From the NCBI GenBank assembly GCA_003260075.1, contig QLIY01000076.1, forward strand, positions 14,895 to 78,894: a stretch of 64,000 bases of DNA. The letters run 5' to 3'. Each line of letters starts with the position of its first letter. Position 1 is the first letter of the stretch. The position numbers were made by a program, and so were the translations under genes. Of this stretch, positions 24,285 to 37,200 are shown in pieces. Below the pieces are notes generated by a model, which searched no databases, was not told where the DNA came from, and saw only the letters and a list, made by a program, of their open reading frames with translations. Source of the stretch: Phallusia mammillata (Eukaryota > Chordata > Ascidiacea > Phlebobranchia > Ascidiidae).

Positions 24285-27200
24285 TTAAGCGTATAGACTC
24301 GTTAAGTTTAGATTTGGCTGGTGTTCGTGGATGAGACGCATGATTTTTGGTGGGAACGGAGACAAGTGAACTCGACACACTTTGGGCAAGTCCAGTGTGT
24401 AAGGGAGTTTAAGGTACTTGGGAATGCGCCATTTTGGATTTATGACGTAGTACGACGTGCGACTGGCGGGACCTGGTTTTCGTCGACGCGTTATCTCCCA
24501 TTCAGTGTTCCTTGACGGGCTTTTGGGCGTCGGTTTTGGAGTAAATGACGATGTTGGGGTGGATATAATAGTGTTTTTCGGTTTCACGCCGGTCTTCATG
24601 CGTTGCAGGATATCGCGTTGCTTTTTTGACATCGACACGCCTTTGCTGGGCATCCTCTTGACCGGCGGCTGCTGTGGTTCGACTTTTGTACGCTTCTGTT
24701 CAGGCGATTTTAGTGCCGCTTCGTCCATTTTACGCTTCAATATAAGCGGTGGAATTTTCGGGCCGGTCAGCGTACTGCTTTCACTTTGCGAGAATGGCGG
24801 CGACTTATTGGAAAACGAGCCTGTGGCGTTATAGTTCCTAGGCTTCGGAGGCAGCGGTGTAGGCTCGCTGTTGCAGTTGTTCCATTTGCGGGAATCAAAC
24901 GACGGTTTGCGTACTTTGTTGTAAAAGTTGGTTGAAGTCGTGAAGTCATCCTCATCGCTATCGTCGGTGAGTCGACTCGTTTCCGCGGAGATAACATCGG
25001 ATGAGACGGAACGTATTTTTACTTCTTCTCTCTTCTCAAAGTTCTTGGAATTAAGTCGGATTTTTAGTGGTGCAGGATGATGTGTTTTTGTTTTACCACG
25101 TTCCGACTCCTTTTCCCAAGGAACCGAGGCTTTTTTGACCTGGAAATCATGTCGGTCGGTGCCAGGATCGTTTGCTTGGGGCTTAATCTTCTTGAGGACA
25201 ATCTTGTTAGAAAGCTTCTTCTTTTCCGAAACAGGGCTTAACAACTCACTAGACGAATTCAAAGATGACGGATCTTGCGTTGAAGGCGGAGGACTTTTCA
25301 TCTTTTCCAACTGCTGCTCCTTTGACGCTTGCCTTTCCATCCGCTTTTTCTTCTTCTTTTTATTTTTCTTCTTCTCGTGGACTTCCGGAGTTGGAGTGGG
25401 ATTCTCTGGAAGAGCAGCGCTTTCACCCGATGCAAGAATAGTAAGCAGCGACGCGTAGCAAAAACGACAACTGTATCCCTTCAAGTCTTTGTTCACTTGG
25501 CCGCAACTCGGACACTTGATGTCGCGATTCCTTCTCGCGTGACACCTCGAACATTTGAACGAATTCGTCATGACGTCACCACACTGGGGACACACCGTGG
25601 GTGAGAGGACCCCAGAAGGTGGGGCACTTCCAGGGGTCGGTGATAAAAGACCCTTGGGTGAGGGTGGGGGTGGAGATTTGACATCCTGAGGTTTGGGGAG
25701 GTTTTCCGGTTGGGGGAGTTTATTTACCTGGGGGCGTTTGGGGGTCGTATCCGAAGGGGGACTTTGGTAGGGATGTGCAGCGTTCGGTGTAGACTTTGGT
25801 GAAGTCAAAGGCCGGGGTGGGGATATTTTCTGCACTTGGTTGGATGGCAAAGGCTGAGCTGGCTGCTTTGGGGCATTGCTGGTGTTGTTTAGGTGGGCAA
25901 ACGCTTTAACAGGGGATGTTGGGGCCACTGGCTCCACTGGGAAAGATTTGTGGATAATTTTCATGTAGTCGCTGCAAAAAAGATAAAATCACGACTATTT
26001 TACTGATTTGATTTTACAACCTGAGCCGGTAATCACCTAGTCAGACGTGCTACAATCGGTTAATTATAAAGATTAAACTGGTTTGGAAAATATTTAAGTT
26101 CTCTAGGGTTTTAACTCTAACTCACTTTCGAAGCCGGATGTTGGCAATGAAAAACCTCGTCTCGAGAAGGACGTTTTTCAGTTCGTCTTTAGGAAACCGG
26201 CATGTGAGTAGAGTTGTCACTACATTCGTTACGAAGACGTCCAAACAGGCGAGCAACCTCTTTTCGTCGTTTTCTTCGTGAATACAAAGCTCTTTCATCC
26301 ACTGCAGAGAAGGAAAAGTTCTTTATTGCACAGTCAGAGATTTAAAGGCTTTTCGGCTTAAGGGATAACCCAGCACGCGTGTATGATTACTAGGATTACC
26401 AACAGTGGTGGGTTTCAGCCTTTTCGCACCGGTTCTATGGAACCGTATTACGAAATTTGATGAGATCAGTGAACCGGTTAGCATTACTGGTTACTGTCAA
26501 TAGACTTTTTAATAAATATGACTTTTGTGATAGAACCGGCTAAAAAAATGTGAATCCCAGTATTCATCACCAGCGAACAGTTTTTATAAAACAATCACAT
26601 AGATTCAGGAAATGTTACTTCCCTTTGCTTATCTACGAAGTGGTTATCACACGGTGTTGTAGTCCAACGCGCTTCTACCTATTTTGAATATTTTTATTTC
26701 TATTTACATGTACAAACTTGGCACAGTTTTTTGTCCGACCGAAATCTATGTAACAAGGTTTTGTATGCAGTGGAACATTATATTCGTGAAATATATTATT
26801 TGTAGTTGCTACGGTCAAAGACCCACAGCAATTAAAAAAAAACTTGTTTTTAAATTAGCATGTTTTGTATTTCTGTGCTTCAGTACGCTATACCAGGTTT
26901 TATTCAATTTACTTCACAATAGTTGAAAACAGGTAACACAAGGTATAAAACTTACAGAAGTGAATTGATGAAGGGTGTGTTGTACAAGGCCTTGAAGAAA
27001 CTCCTTCATTCCGTTTCTTTCCAGCGCCAACCAGACTTGCATCCAGCCGACCGGCATCTGCCAAAACCGACTTGTTTAAACCACCATAAATATCTCTAGC
27101 AGTCAAATCCAGGGAACACACAAAAACAAACAAGAAAAAAATTGCCCCTGCATTTTTTGAAGCAGGTTTCATTGCTCAACGCCTTTCAATTGCCAATAAC

Positions 27201-28147
27201 TTCCTTAACGATTTTGTCAGAAGTTTTGCGTCTCAAGGTTTTTCAAAAATGTGTAAACATCCAATACAAAAATGCACACCACGAGTACAAAAGCTGATCG
27301 AATGTTAAAGTTTATTAGGAAGTCGCATTACACCGATGCTGCTGCTAATAATTCTGATTTCTTCTTTTGAGTAACATGTACGGCAAGTCGTAGAATGACA
27401 TCAATCCATTCAGTCTCCACTCATCATAGTAGGGAATGAGTTATGGTGGATTCAATAGAATATTCACTTGAACAAACAAATAAATAAAACCTTACCTTTG
27501 CGGAACACTTAGCACATATCAACCAGCTTAGAGTTTCATGTGAGCAAAGCTTGCTGTAAGCAATCATTATGTCTTGTTTTCCCATGCCAAGTTCCTCATG
27601 TGAATCAAGCATGTTGATCACCTACAGAAGAGAAAAATATGGTTGGTCGCATGGTGATCCTGGAAATAGCCACGGAACGATAAAACTTTTATGGAGCGCA
27701 AAAAAGTGGCAGGCACAATTGGTGGATAAGGATTAAAAGCGCTACAGCTACACTGTAACTGTGATGCAAAAAAACATGTTTCACTGTAGAGCACAGCTTG
27801 TAGTAACAAAATATTGATACAGCTCAATGGGGCAACAAAATGGCAATACAATAAAATGTTATAATATACACATAACACAAGACATTTAAGATGTACTGTA
27901 TACATCGAAAACAATACAAATGATTTTAAAAAATTTCTTAATGGATACTGCAGTACATTTGATAAAAAACATTCATTTTAACTAACTTCTTGCATGACCA
28001 TGGTTCCCATTTTTGTCATACATTCGTGTTTCTCTGTAAACCTTGAGAAAATGAGCTTCACCGAATTTCGGTTATCCTCTTTAACAGCACAACTCAAAAA
28101 TCTTATAACCTCATCAGCTGTCATTTGGTTTCTGAAAATTTGCAACA

Positions 28148-28219
<72 letters not shown>

Positions 28220-31200
28220 CTTTAATTCAGTGACAAAGTCAGTGAAGATTTCCACATAGAGTAAAAAAAATGTTTTGCTATTAGTTCAACGCCAAATCAA
28301 GAAAACCTATACAAACCAATTTGAGTCCTCTGACGTAGTTACATTGGACTAAGCTTACATCAGTCATTACCTTGAACATTGGACTAAGCTTACATCAGTC
28401 ATTACCTTGAAAACTTTTGCTCAAAGAAAGCAAATATTTCTGGACATTTGCTTCGCCATATTTCTGGAGGGAAAAGCTTCTTGTAATTGGAAATTTCCGT
28501 AATGGATCCACAGACACAAGCTGCTCTACCAATGATCTCACACAATGGGGCTAGATCCTTGTCGAGCTAAAAAATCAAACTGTAAGCAAAGGGAAAAACT
28601 AACGAGCAGTGGATTTGAAAACATATTTCAAATTTTGAATTTCTTTAAAATTGATACAAAGGTTAATTACAAATATGACAAAAAAACTGAAAACTTTCAG
28701 ACGCAGAAACCAAAACAAAAATCATTATTGTAAAGCAGTGCTTCTGACTTCAAATCCTTCATAAGTTGTTTTTTCACGGATTACAGTATATATATTTTTT
28801 TAAATTGTAGTTTGGATAACTTTAATCTAGAAGCATTGCTTTAACATGTAACCTTGTAGTAACTGAAGCAAGTGGTAACATGAAACCACAAACAGCTGGA
28901 AAAAATTGTTTAAACACTCACAAAAAGTTGCATAGAGATGATTTGTTTCAACAAGGTTTTAGACAAAAATGACCCAACATCCAGTGAAGGAGGGGAAGGC
29001 TCATTGATAAACCTAAAAACACACAAAAAGTTGTGTTAAATCAAGCACTAATAACTGATGCTAAACCTTTAAACACAAAGATATCCTTGGTAATTAAATT
29101 GGCCAATTGGTGCTACTAATCAAATTTGGAATTATAAAAAAAATTCTGAAAATGTTTAAAAGTCAAAAATCATCTTTTACCTGATTGAAAGCTTTGCTGA
29201 CATCTTAACAGCAGATGTTCTCATTGGTTGAGTGTATTTTGTCCAATCACCACTGAGCAAGTTCTTGAAGAAACCAAACATTTCAACAATTGAACATTTC
29301 TGAATCAACCTGCAAAAACAAGAGTTGAAAAAATCATGTGAACAGTGACAGACAACTCTTTAAACTCTTCACAACAGTTACTGTTCATTTCTAGAGTTTA
29401 AAAAAATCAGAAAAAAATTGGGGGGGGGGGGNNNNNNNNNNNNNNNNNNNNNNNNNNNNNNNNNNNNNNNNNNNNNNNNNNNNNNNNNNNNNNNNNNNNN
29501 NNNNNNNNNNNNNNNNNNNNNNNNNNNNNNNNNNNNNNNNNNNNNNNNNNNNNNNNNNNNNNNNNNNNCAGAAAAAAATTGGGGGGGGGGATTCAGTACT
29601 TTTAGGTCATGGTTTCTTGACACAATTTTCCAAAAGATAAAACATAGTTCTGCTTGGCAAAAAGTTAAATCGCAAATGTAAAAAGCTGCAAACAATTTTA
29701 CCATGTATCATAGTTTATGTGCTTAGTGGAAAAATATACAACAATAACCACAATATGAAAACCTTAAATAGATAAAAGAAGATTTGATAAAGATAAAAAA
29801 AAAAACACCACAAGGCAACTTACAGAGCTAAGGCTTCCTGACTGAACTGGGCAACATGACAATCACTTTTTTCCATGTATTTAGTGAGCCAAGTAATTAC
29901 AGTGTGGTTACCAGTGCTGAGAAGGCCCTGTTGCGAGAAGAGGTAGAAAAGGACCCAATCATTGTTCTGTGAAAAGAAATCTGTGTTACTGCCTGAAATT
30001 TTACATGGTACAGGTAAAAAGTAGACACAAGATCTATAACTATCTAATGAGCTTCTTCAAACAAGCAGACTTTTCCCAAAGTTTCATACAAAAAATTCTT
30101 GGTTAATCCGGACCTATTTGGAAAAAAAAACTTGTTCTTAGGCAAAGATCCAGATTTACTAATGTCAATTAGTTCAAGCCTGACCACCATACAAATCATT
30201 TGTACTTCGAGTTTTGTCCGAATTTGGTGGAGATCCAGATTAACCGATTTACTGTACTGTACATTATTGTTAAACCACATTATCAAATACAATATAAAAT
30301 ACAGACAGTAAACTTAAAGTTTGTTCTTAAAATGTGACTGATGTTTATGTCACTCATATTGAGCCCCTGGTGACTCGCAATTCTAATGTACTCATTTACA
30401 TAATAATACACACCTTAAAAGCAATCATGAAGTCTTCAATATAACTTAAGTTGGATTCAAGTCTTGTCGAGAATCTCAACACAACAAGCGAGCACACAAA
30501 CAATGCCACCTGGTGGTCAAAAGCCTTGCAGTTCATCTCAAATTGACGTCCACGGACTTGGTCATGATATGTAACCACCCTTTGACTGATTTTCACAATT
30601 TGTGTGGCTTCTGCTATCCATGTCCCTACATTGGTGTTGTTACTGGAACTCACAGCACGCTCGTTAACCCAATTGGCAAACCACATGTAACATTTAACAT
30701 CAGCCATCGCTTGTTGGTTCATCTCAACGTAGATGAGAAAAAGTATAATTAGGGCAGTCTGATTGGCTCCTGCTATGTTGTATGTAGTGGCTGCAAAATA
30801 ATTTATCAGTATCAAATTAAATCAGAAATATTGTTTTCAAAAATGGCCAGAATTTTTAACGAAAAGCTAGCATTTTATATGTTTTGGGGGTTATTGTGTC
30901 TGTGTTTGTATTACAGTAAACCTCTTGAGGTACAAATGATTTGTAATGATGTAAGGGTTTAACCAACCAACATTGGTTAATCCATATCTTTGGCTAAACC
31001 GGACAAATTATTTGGTCTAAAAAAGGTTTACCGAATTTTGAAACAAGAAAATCATAGTTTGTGAACACTTTTATGATAATAAGTGTAATGTCATAACAGA
31101 CTACAGGAATCAGCCTCTGTAACAGGGTGGTGACCGACAGATCTGTCTTTACTTGTCAAATATAAAAAATATACTCAAAGAGAGCTATTTGAATAAGAAA

Positions 31201-34200
31201 CTGATGATGCCTTAATAAGCGAAATTAATATTTCTGTTTCAAATAAAACTTTACACTGACGCTGATCGTCTGCCGCTCTCTTTGAGTATATTTTTTATAT
31301 TTTTTTATACACTTTTATGATATCCTTATTTTATCATAAATTGGTACACATTCAGAAAAAAATCCAACAACATCACGTCTTACCACACACAACAAAACCC
31401 TCAAAATAAACACAACAAATGCCATCATAGAGCTGGTAGTAACAAAGGATAACATAGTCTATTTACACATACTTCCATTCTCAAAAGAAGTTGTCAATTC
31501 AGTGTTTGCAGGCAGATTTTTTCCGGACAATAACGTGAATAATTCTAGAGTGAAGGTAACGGACAAATTCTGAAGAAGGTTTTGAGATTCCACAAGTTTT
31601 ATGCAAACATCGCGAAACCTGCCAAGTTTGGCCGTGTATAAAAGTATCCATCTGTCAATTAAAATCCTGAAAAAGAAATAGTCAAAGTTTATCACACAAT
31701 ATCACCCAGAAAAATTAAACAATTATATATGTGTTTTCAATTTTCTAATGGGTGTAATTTCTTAGACCGGGGCTGCATAAACTGTGGTGATATGGTCACA
31801 TGCAGTCATAAGGACAAGTTTGTGTGGCAATAAACATGTGTATTAAAACATATATAATGGGGCAGTGAAATGAATAAAACTCTTTGGTCTTTAGCCTGAT
31901 GCTATGCTACCCTTGGTTCAGAAAAATCAATGGATAAAATGAGAAATCTATCTGGACTTTCATCCACCAGCACTTGGGATAGATGGGCTTCTTTAAATCA
32001 GTAATATATAAATGAAAAATTCGGAGACAATTGGTGGCCGTTGGTAAATTATGACTGGTGGTGTGGAAGTCATAGTGAAAATGTTATACATCCTTGTCTT
32101 AGTCAAAACGTTTACAATTTCTCTAAAAAGTCCTAAAAACTGCATCTTGCATTGTGGAAGCACTAAAGCAGTGTACTTACTGAAAAGGAAGTCCATCAAA
32201 GTGCTTTGGAGGCTTAAAAACCTTCACAACCCTTAAATATCTGATTATTGAGTAGTATCTACAAAAATAAATATCGAATTTATAAAACAACAGTGAAATC
32301 AAATTTGACCCAAAATTTAACCAAATTGGTTGGTTTTGGACAAATTCTAGTATTATTTTAACATTCGCCAATTTGTTTTTAAATGATAGTTAACGAAGTT
32401 GAAAAACTTCTTTACAGAAACAACAGCAACAATACACGTTGTTTGCAAAAATTAAAAATAAATCATACCTGGTTTCCTTGTCCAGTTTTTGCACGCGCAT
32501 TTCAATAATTTGCATCGTCTCTCGCAGATTGTCAGCAGATTTTGCTCGACCCGAGGTGTTCTGTCCAGAAAGAACAGCTCGAAGAAGCAAATCATCCCAA
32601 TGCCTCATGGTTAAAAATCTGCCAAAAAAATGACAAGGTGATGCTAAGCTCTATTCCACATTGCAGAAAAAGATTATAGTTAACTTTGAAACACAATGTT
32701 TAATGTGACCAACCCAACAAAACTGACAAAATAGACATAGCAAAGATTATATTTTTGATAAAAGTTTATTTCACCATTTTTGTTTTACCCTTACAAGTAG
32801 TTGCATATTAATAGGAGCAATTTCTAAATCTAAGGTTTATAACTTGAACAAGAAAAACCAAAAAACTTTCTACACGTAAAATGTATTTAGGGCTCCCTAT
32901 GGGATTATTAACTTTGTGAATCACTGATACACACACAGTAAACCTTTTTTTACAAATCTTTGAAGTTTTGTCGGAATTAGGCAAAGATCCAGATTAACTG
33001 AATCCTTTTTCACTGCTTTTTATTGAATTACAAATCCAGGTGATGGGCTAGTTAAAAATCTTAAACCAAGTGTTTCTACCTTTTCATCACATCTTTTAGT
33101 TGCAAAGGTTGTATTGAGTTATTCACACAAGAGTAAAACTTGTCCTTAAAAGATTTGTTGATCTCATTTAATGTAAACAGACGAATAAGAGCTGGCTCTA
33201 TCCTCTCGTCCATGATCTGTGGAGTTGTGCACTGACACAGTACATTTGGGTTGGATGGCATTCGCCTAATGTAAAAAAAAACATCTTTTATTTTCTATCT
33301 GTCAAGTGTTAGTTTTTTCTATCTGTCAAGTGTTAGTTTAGAATTAGGTTGAGAAGTTTTCCATTACACCATACTAGTATCAGTCTCTTACATTAGTGTT
33401 TTCCAACCTATGGGTCTGTTTTTGTGACAATAAGAGTATCAACCAGCTCTAAAGTTCAGACTAAATGGAAATGCTTGGTCGAAAAAAAGAATAAGATTTG
33501 TTTCATTTTTTTTAAAGCTTTTCTGGTTTGCAGACAAAAATACAAACAAAATAGTAGGAATGCATGTCCATGGGTTGCGAGAAACCACAAAGCAAAATTT
33601 TGGGCACTATTGGTTCATATCAAAAAAGGTTGGGAACCACTGTCTTACATGACCATATAAATTATACTGACCAGTAAACACAGGAAATAAGTCCTAACAG
33701 TCACAATATTTTTAAACATTTGTTCAATACTTTTGAAACAGCATTCATACTTGTACTCAGACAGACATTTCATTGGAATTTTCAGAGCATTTCTTTTTCA
33801 TATTAAATTATATTAGGCCAAAGTTATACCACATAGACGTAGGTCTAGATTAGGAAACGTTGCCAATGTGACAAGACTTCCTGTCTAACATCTATGTCAC
33901 TTTCAGGGCAAAAGGTTATGACTTGGTTTTTATGCTGCTCAAAACAGGCAAGATAGCATGCCAGGTTTTGGGAATTCAATGTTGATGAAATGACTTTAAA
34001 TGCATGCCTGTAATAAATTAGACATGTAACACACTATAATTTGCCCTGTTAAAATATACTGTGTTGACTAGCAAAGTCCTACAACAGACTATTGATTTGT
34101 TTATTGGCCAAATGACTAAAAATAAGTTTGCATCGGCAACTGCAAATTGAAAACAACATGTCCATGAAAACAAAGTATTGCATTTTTTTAAAACAATATA

Positions 34201-37200
34201 AGGTTGGTATGAGGCAATAAAATGCACAAATCAATAGCCCAGCACAAAATTGACTTTATGAAACTTACGTAACATGGTGAAAATGATGAAACTTACGTAA
34301 CATGGTTGAAGTCAGCAGGGCGGTGAGAACACAACTCAGATAAAAGAGCTTCGAAAAGCACCAGCGCTGGGTAAGGCTGATCGGAAAAGCTTTTGTCGAT
34401 TTCATCTAGCAGGGCATAAATCACTTGCCGGACAGGATCATAGCTACACACATAATTATATAGGTGGTAAATCACAAGTTGGTATATTTTTTAGACAAAA
34501 CATCTACACACCAGAGCTGTCGAGAGTTGAGTTCATTTAGCTTGGTGAAAGAAAACATAGCGACAAACCATAGCAATACAAAAAATAGTCAGATTTGGAA
34601 CTTTGTTAACCCAGCTGTTTTAGCATTACCTGGTATGATCAAAAATGACACAGTACTCTAAAAGCACAGCACAACATCACCATGAGCTCATTGTTGTATT
34701 CACCAACAAGCTCATCAATTCAGCATAACACACAAAAGGTTTAATGCATTGAATCGATTTGAACATTTTCTAAGGTTTGTTCCAAGCCTGTTAGGTGACT
34801 AATCCTATGTTGAAATATATAAATATGTATTTCTATATATCTGTTGTTGTTTTAACAAAGTAAAATATAATACGGACAACAGGTTTTAAAAAATACTTGA
34901 TAAGCAATTACCCAAACAACCAAATGTGGCAAATCTATTTTAATAAGATTATTCAGTATGTTCATTAATTGAGGGTCAAAAAAGAGATTGGTGGTCAGAA
35001 TTCTTACAAAGAAAAAATCTTGGATTTGGTGTAATCTTTGTATTGACTGTTTTATCTTTCACCTTGTATTTGTACAACCAACACAAATTTCAAACTAGCA
35101 AAACAGAAGAAAACTACTGTTTCAAAGTGGGATCAGTAATAATACATAATGACAACTCCCATCGAAAATCCACCCGAAATACAGATGTGGTAATAGAATT
35201 TGTGTATAATGCAGTTGTCTTACAATGCACCAAAACATACACACTCATTTTGTCTCTTAGTTACATACTAGCCTGAAAAAGTAATTTCTACAGACAAACA
35301 CACAAGCAGTTGCCGCATCTATTTCAAGTTTATGGTTATGACCACCAAGGCCACAGCCATGCAATACCCACAAAGCTTTTGTGTTTACTCACTTAAAACG
35401 CTTTCGTAAGTCGTGTACAGCCTTGCAGTTGACACAACCTTCAGGCTTGAGTTTGTTGTCACGGTGACAGTTGCAGTCACATGGCACCTGGTGAAAATCA
35501 CACTGAATTCCCGTGCGATACGTAATGTAAGCCTCTCGAATCTTGATAATGAATTGCACTGAGCGTTCACCTGAAATACACAATACACAGGGTTGCAATA
35601 ACATCCTTATTTCCAAGATTTGTCCTTATTTTACAGGGCAGTGTTTTTGGGAATATTATTGTCCATATTTCTAAAAGTCCTTCTCTGCTACTAGTAAACG
35701 TAAACTTGGACCTGAGCTGTTGTGAGATGGTTTTTTTTAAGTATTTTCTATGAACAAGAAGTTGCTGGAACAGATTGTTTCTGGCCAAAAATATTAGCAA
35801 TGACATGTCATAACCCTGACAATACAGTTTAACTCCACGCAGATTCACAAAGTAGTTTGATGTACATAACAGTTACTTGATTGGGCACCCTATATGCATG
35901 CCTTTATATAATTGGCAATGTTTGGTAACTTAGTACTTACTGTGTCAATAAATTGTTGGTTTATGTTTTTTTAATAAAAGTTGCATTAACCCTAAGAGAA
36001 TCTTGGTGACTATACATTAGTGATGGGACGATACCAGATTTTGAAGCGAATACCGATACCGAGTACGAGTACCACATGTATATACCTTTGATACTGAGTA
36101 CCGAGTACGATTACCGAGTACTTAAGTGTAGTGTTGTACTTAGTTGTATATCACTAGCTAATTTATCTGCCATGTTCGGGGTAAAGGCGTGCACACACAC
36201 ATGCCGAAAAATGTAATCACCACATGATAGCGAAAAAGACGTACGTAAACTGGCGGGACTTTTTTCCAATTTTGTACTGTCCGAAGCAAATATTGGCCAA
36301 AAGTTGCCCGTATTCTTATGGTGTAAATCGGCCTTCGGTACTCGCACGTTGGTATCGAAAACTGAGACAAAATATTTCGATACCGAGTACGAGTATCGAT
36401 ACCACTGAAATCGTTCGATACCATCGATACCGAGTACCGGGTACTCGTCCCATCACTACTATACATCTTGGTGACTAAGTAAGAAACCCCAGAAAGCCTG
36501 TTTTGTTAGTTAGTATATGCTTGGTTTGTTGCATATAACTTTTCTGTGATAAAACCCTATGCCAAGTTGCCTTTCACAGCAAATCTAGCTTATGACACTG
36601 TGAATATGATTCTGGAAATTAGGGATATCATTTACAATTTACTTCAAATGCAAATTGAATTGCATTAGCAATTTAAATGTGTCCGACCACACAAACTACA
36701 GAAATATGCAAGTTATGTCATGCATGTATTTGCATTGAATTAGATAGCAAGACCAAAATTTGCCACTTTTACAACCATCTTGTTGGCTTGTTATGTAACC
36801 AAATTTAGGTGCACGTTTTATGGCAAGTAAGGCAGTCTGTATTTACATGTTGTTTATTTGCACCATGTCTGAAATTAAATAACATTGGCTGATTAATTAT
36901 TTAGGCAACAAATTTTAGTAACATATGGGTATTTGGGACAAAGGATGCTTGCAATATCAATACAACTTGAAGTATGGCAGCACAAAAAAATGTAATTGTA
37001 AAAAAAATGTAACACAGTTGAAGAAGGACAGTAAAAAAATGTTGTAATTTTTGCTATCAATACAAGTTGGAACTATTTCAAAGTCACACTGGTAAATACA
37101 AATCTTATTTCTGTGAAGAAGGTGGACTATGTAGTGAATATGTGTTTATAGGAGTATTAGTAGAACAATGTGGCTGGACACATCCAGCACACATTTAAGG

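Noticed and set aside
26410..26560. Possible hAT-like element starting CAGTGGTGGGTTTCAGCC
   Set aside because: No convincing matching right terminus or 8-bp target duplication was found.
28150..28215. Poly-proline coding potential across the poly-C run
   Set aside because: The run lies in an intron of a well-supported minus-strand gene, and a homopolymer gives an open frame by default.
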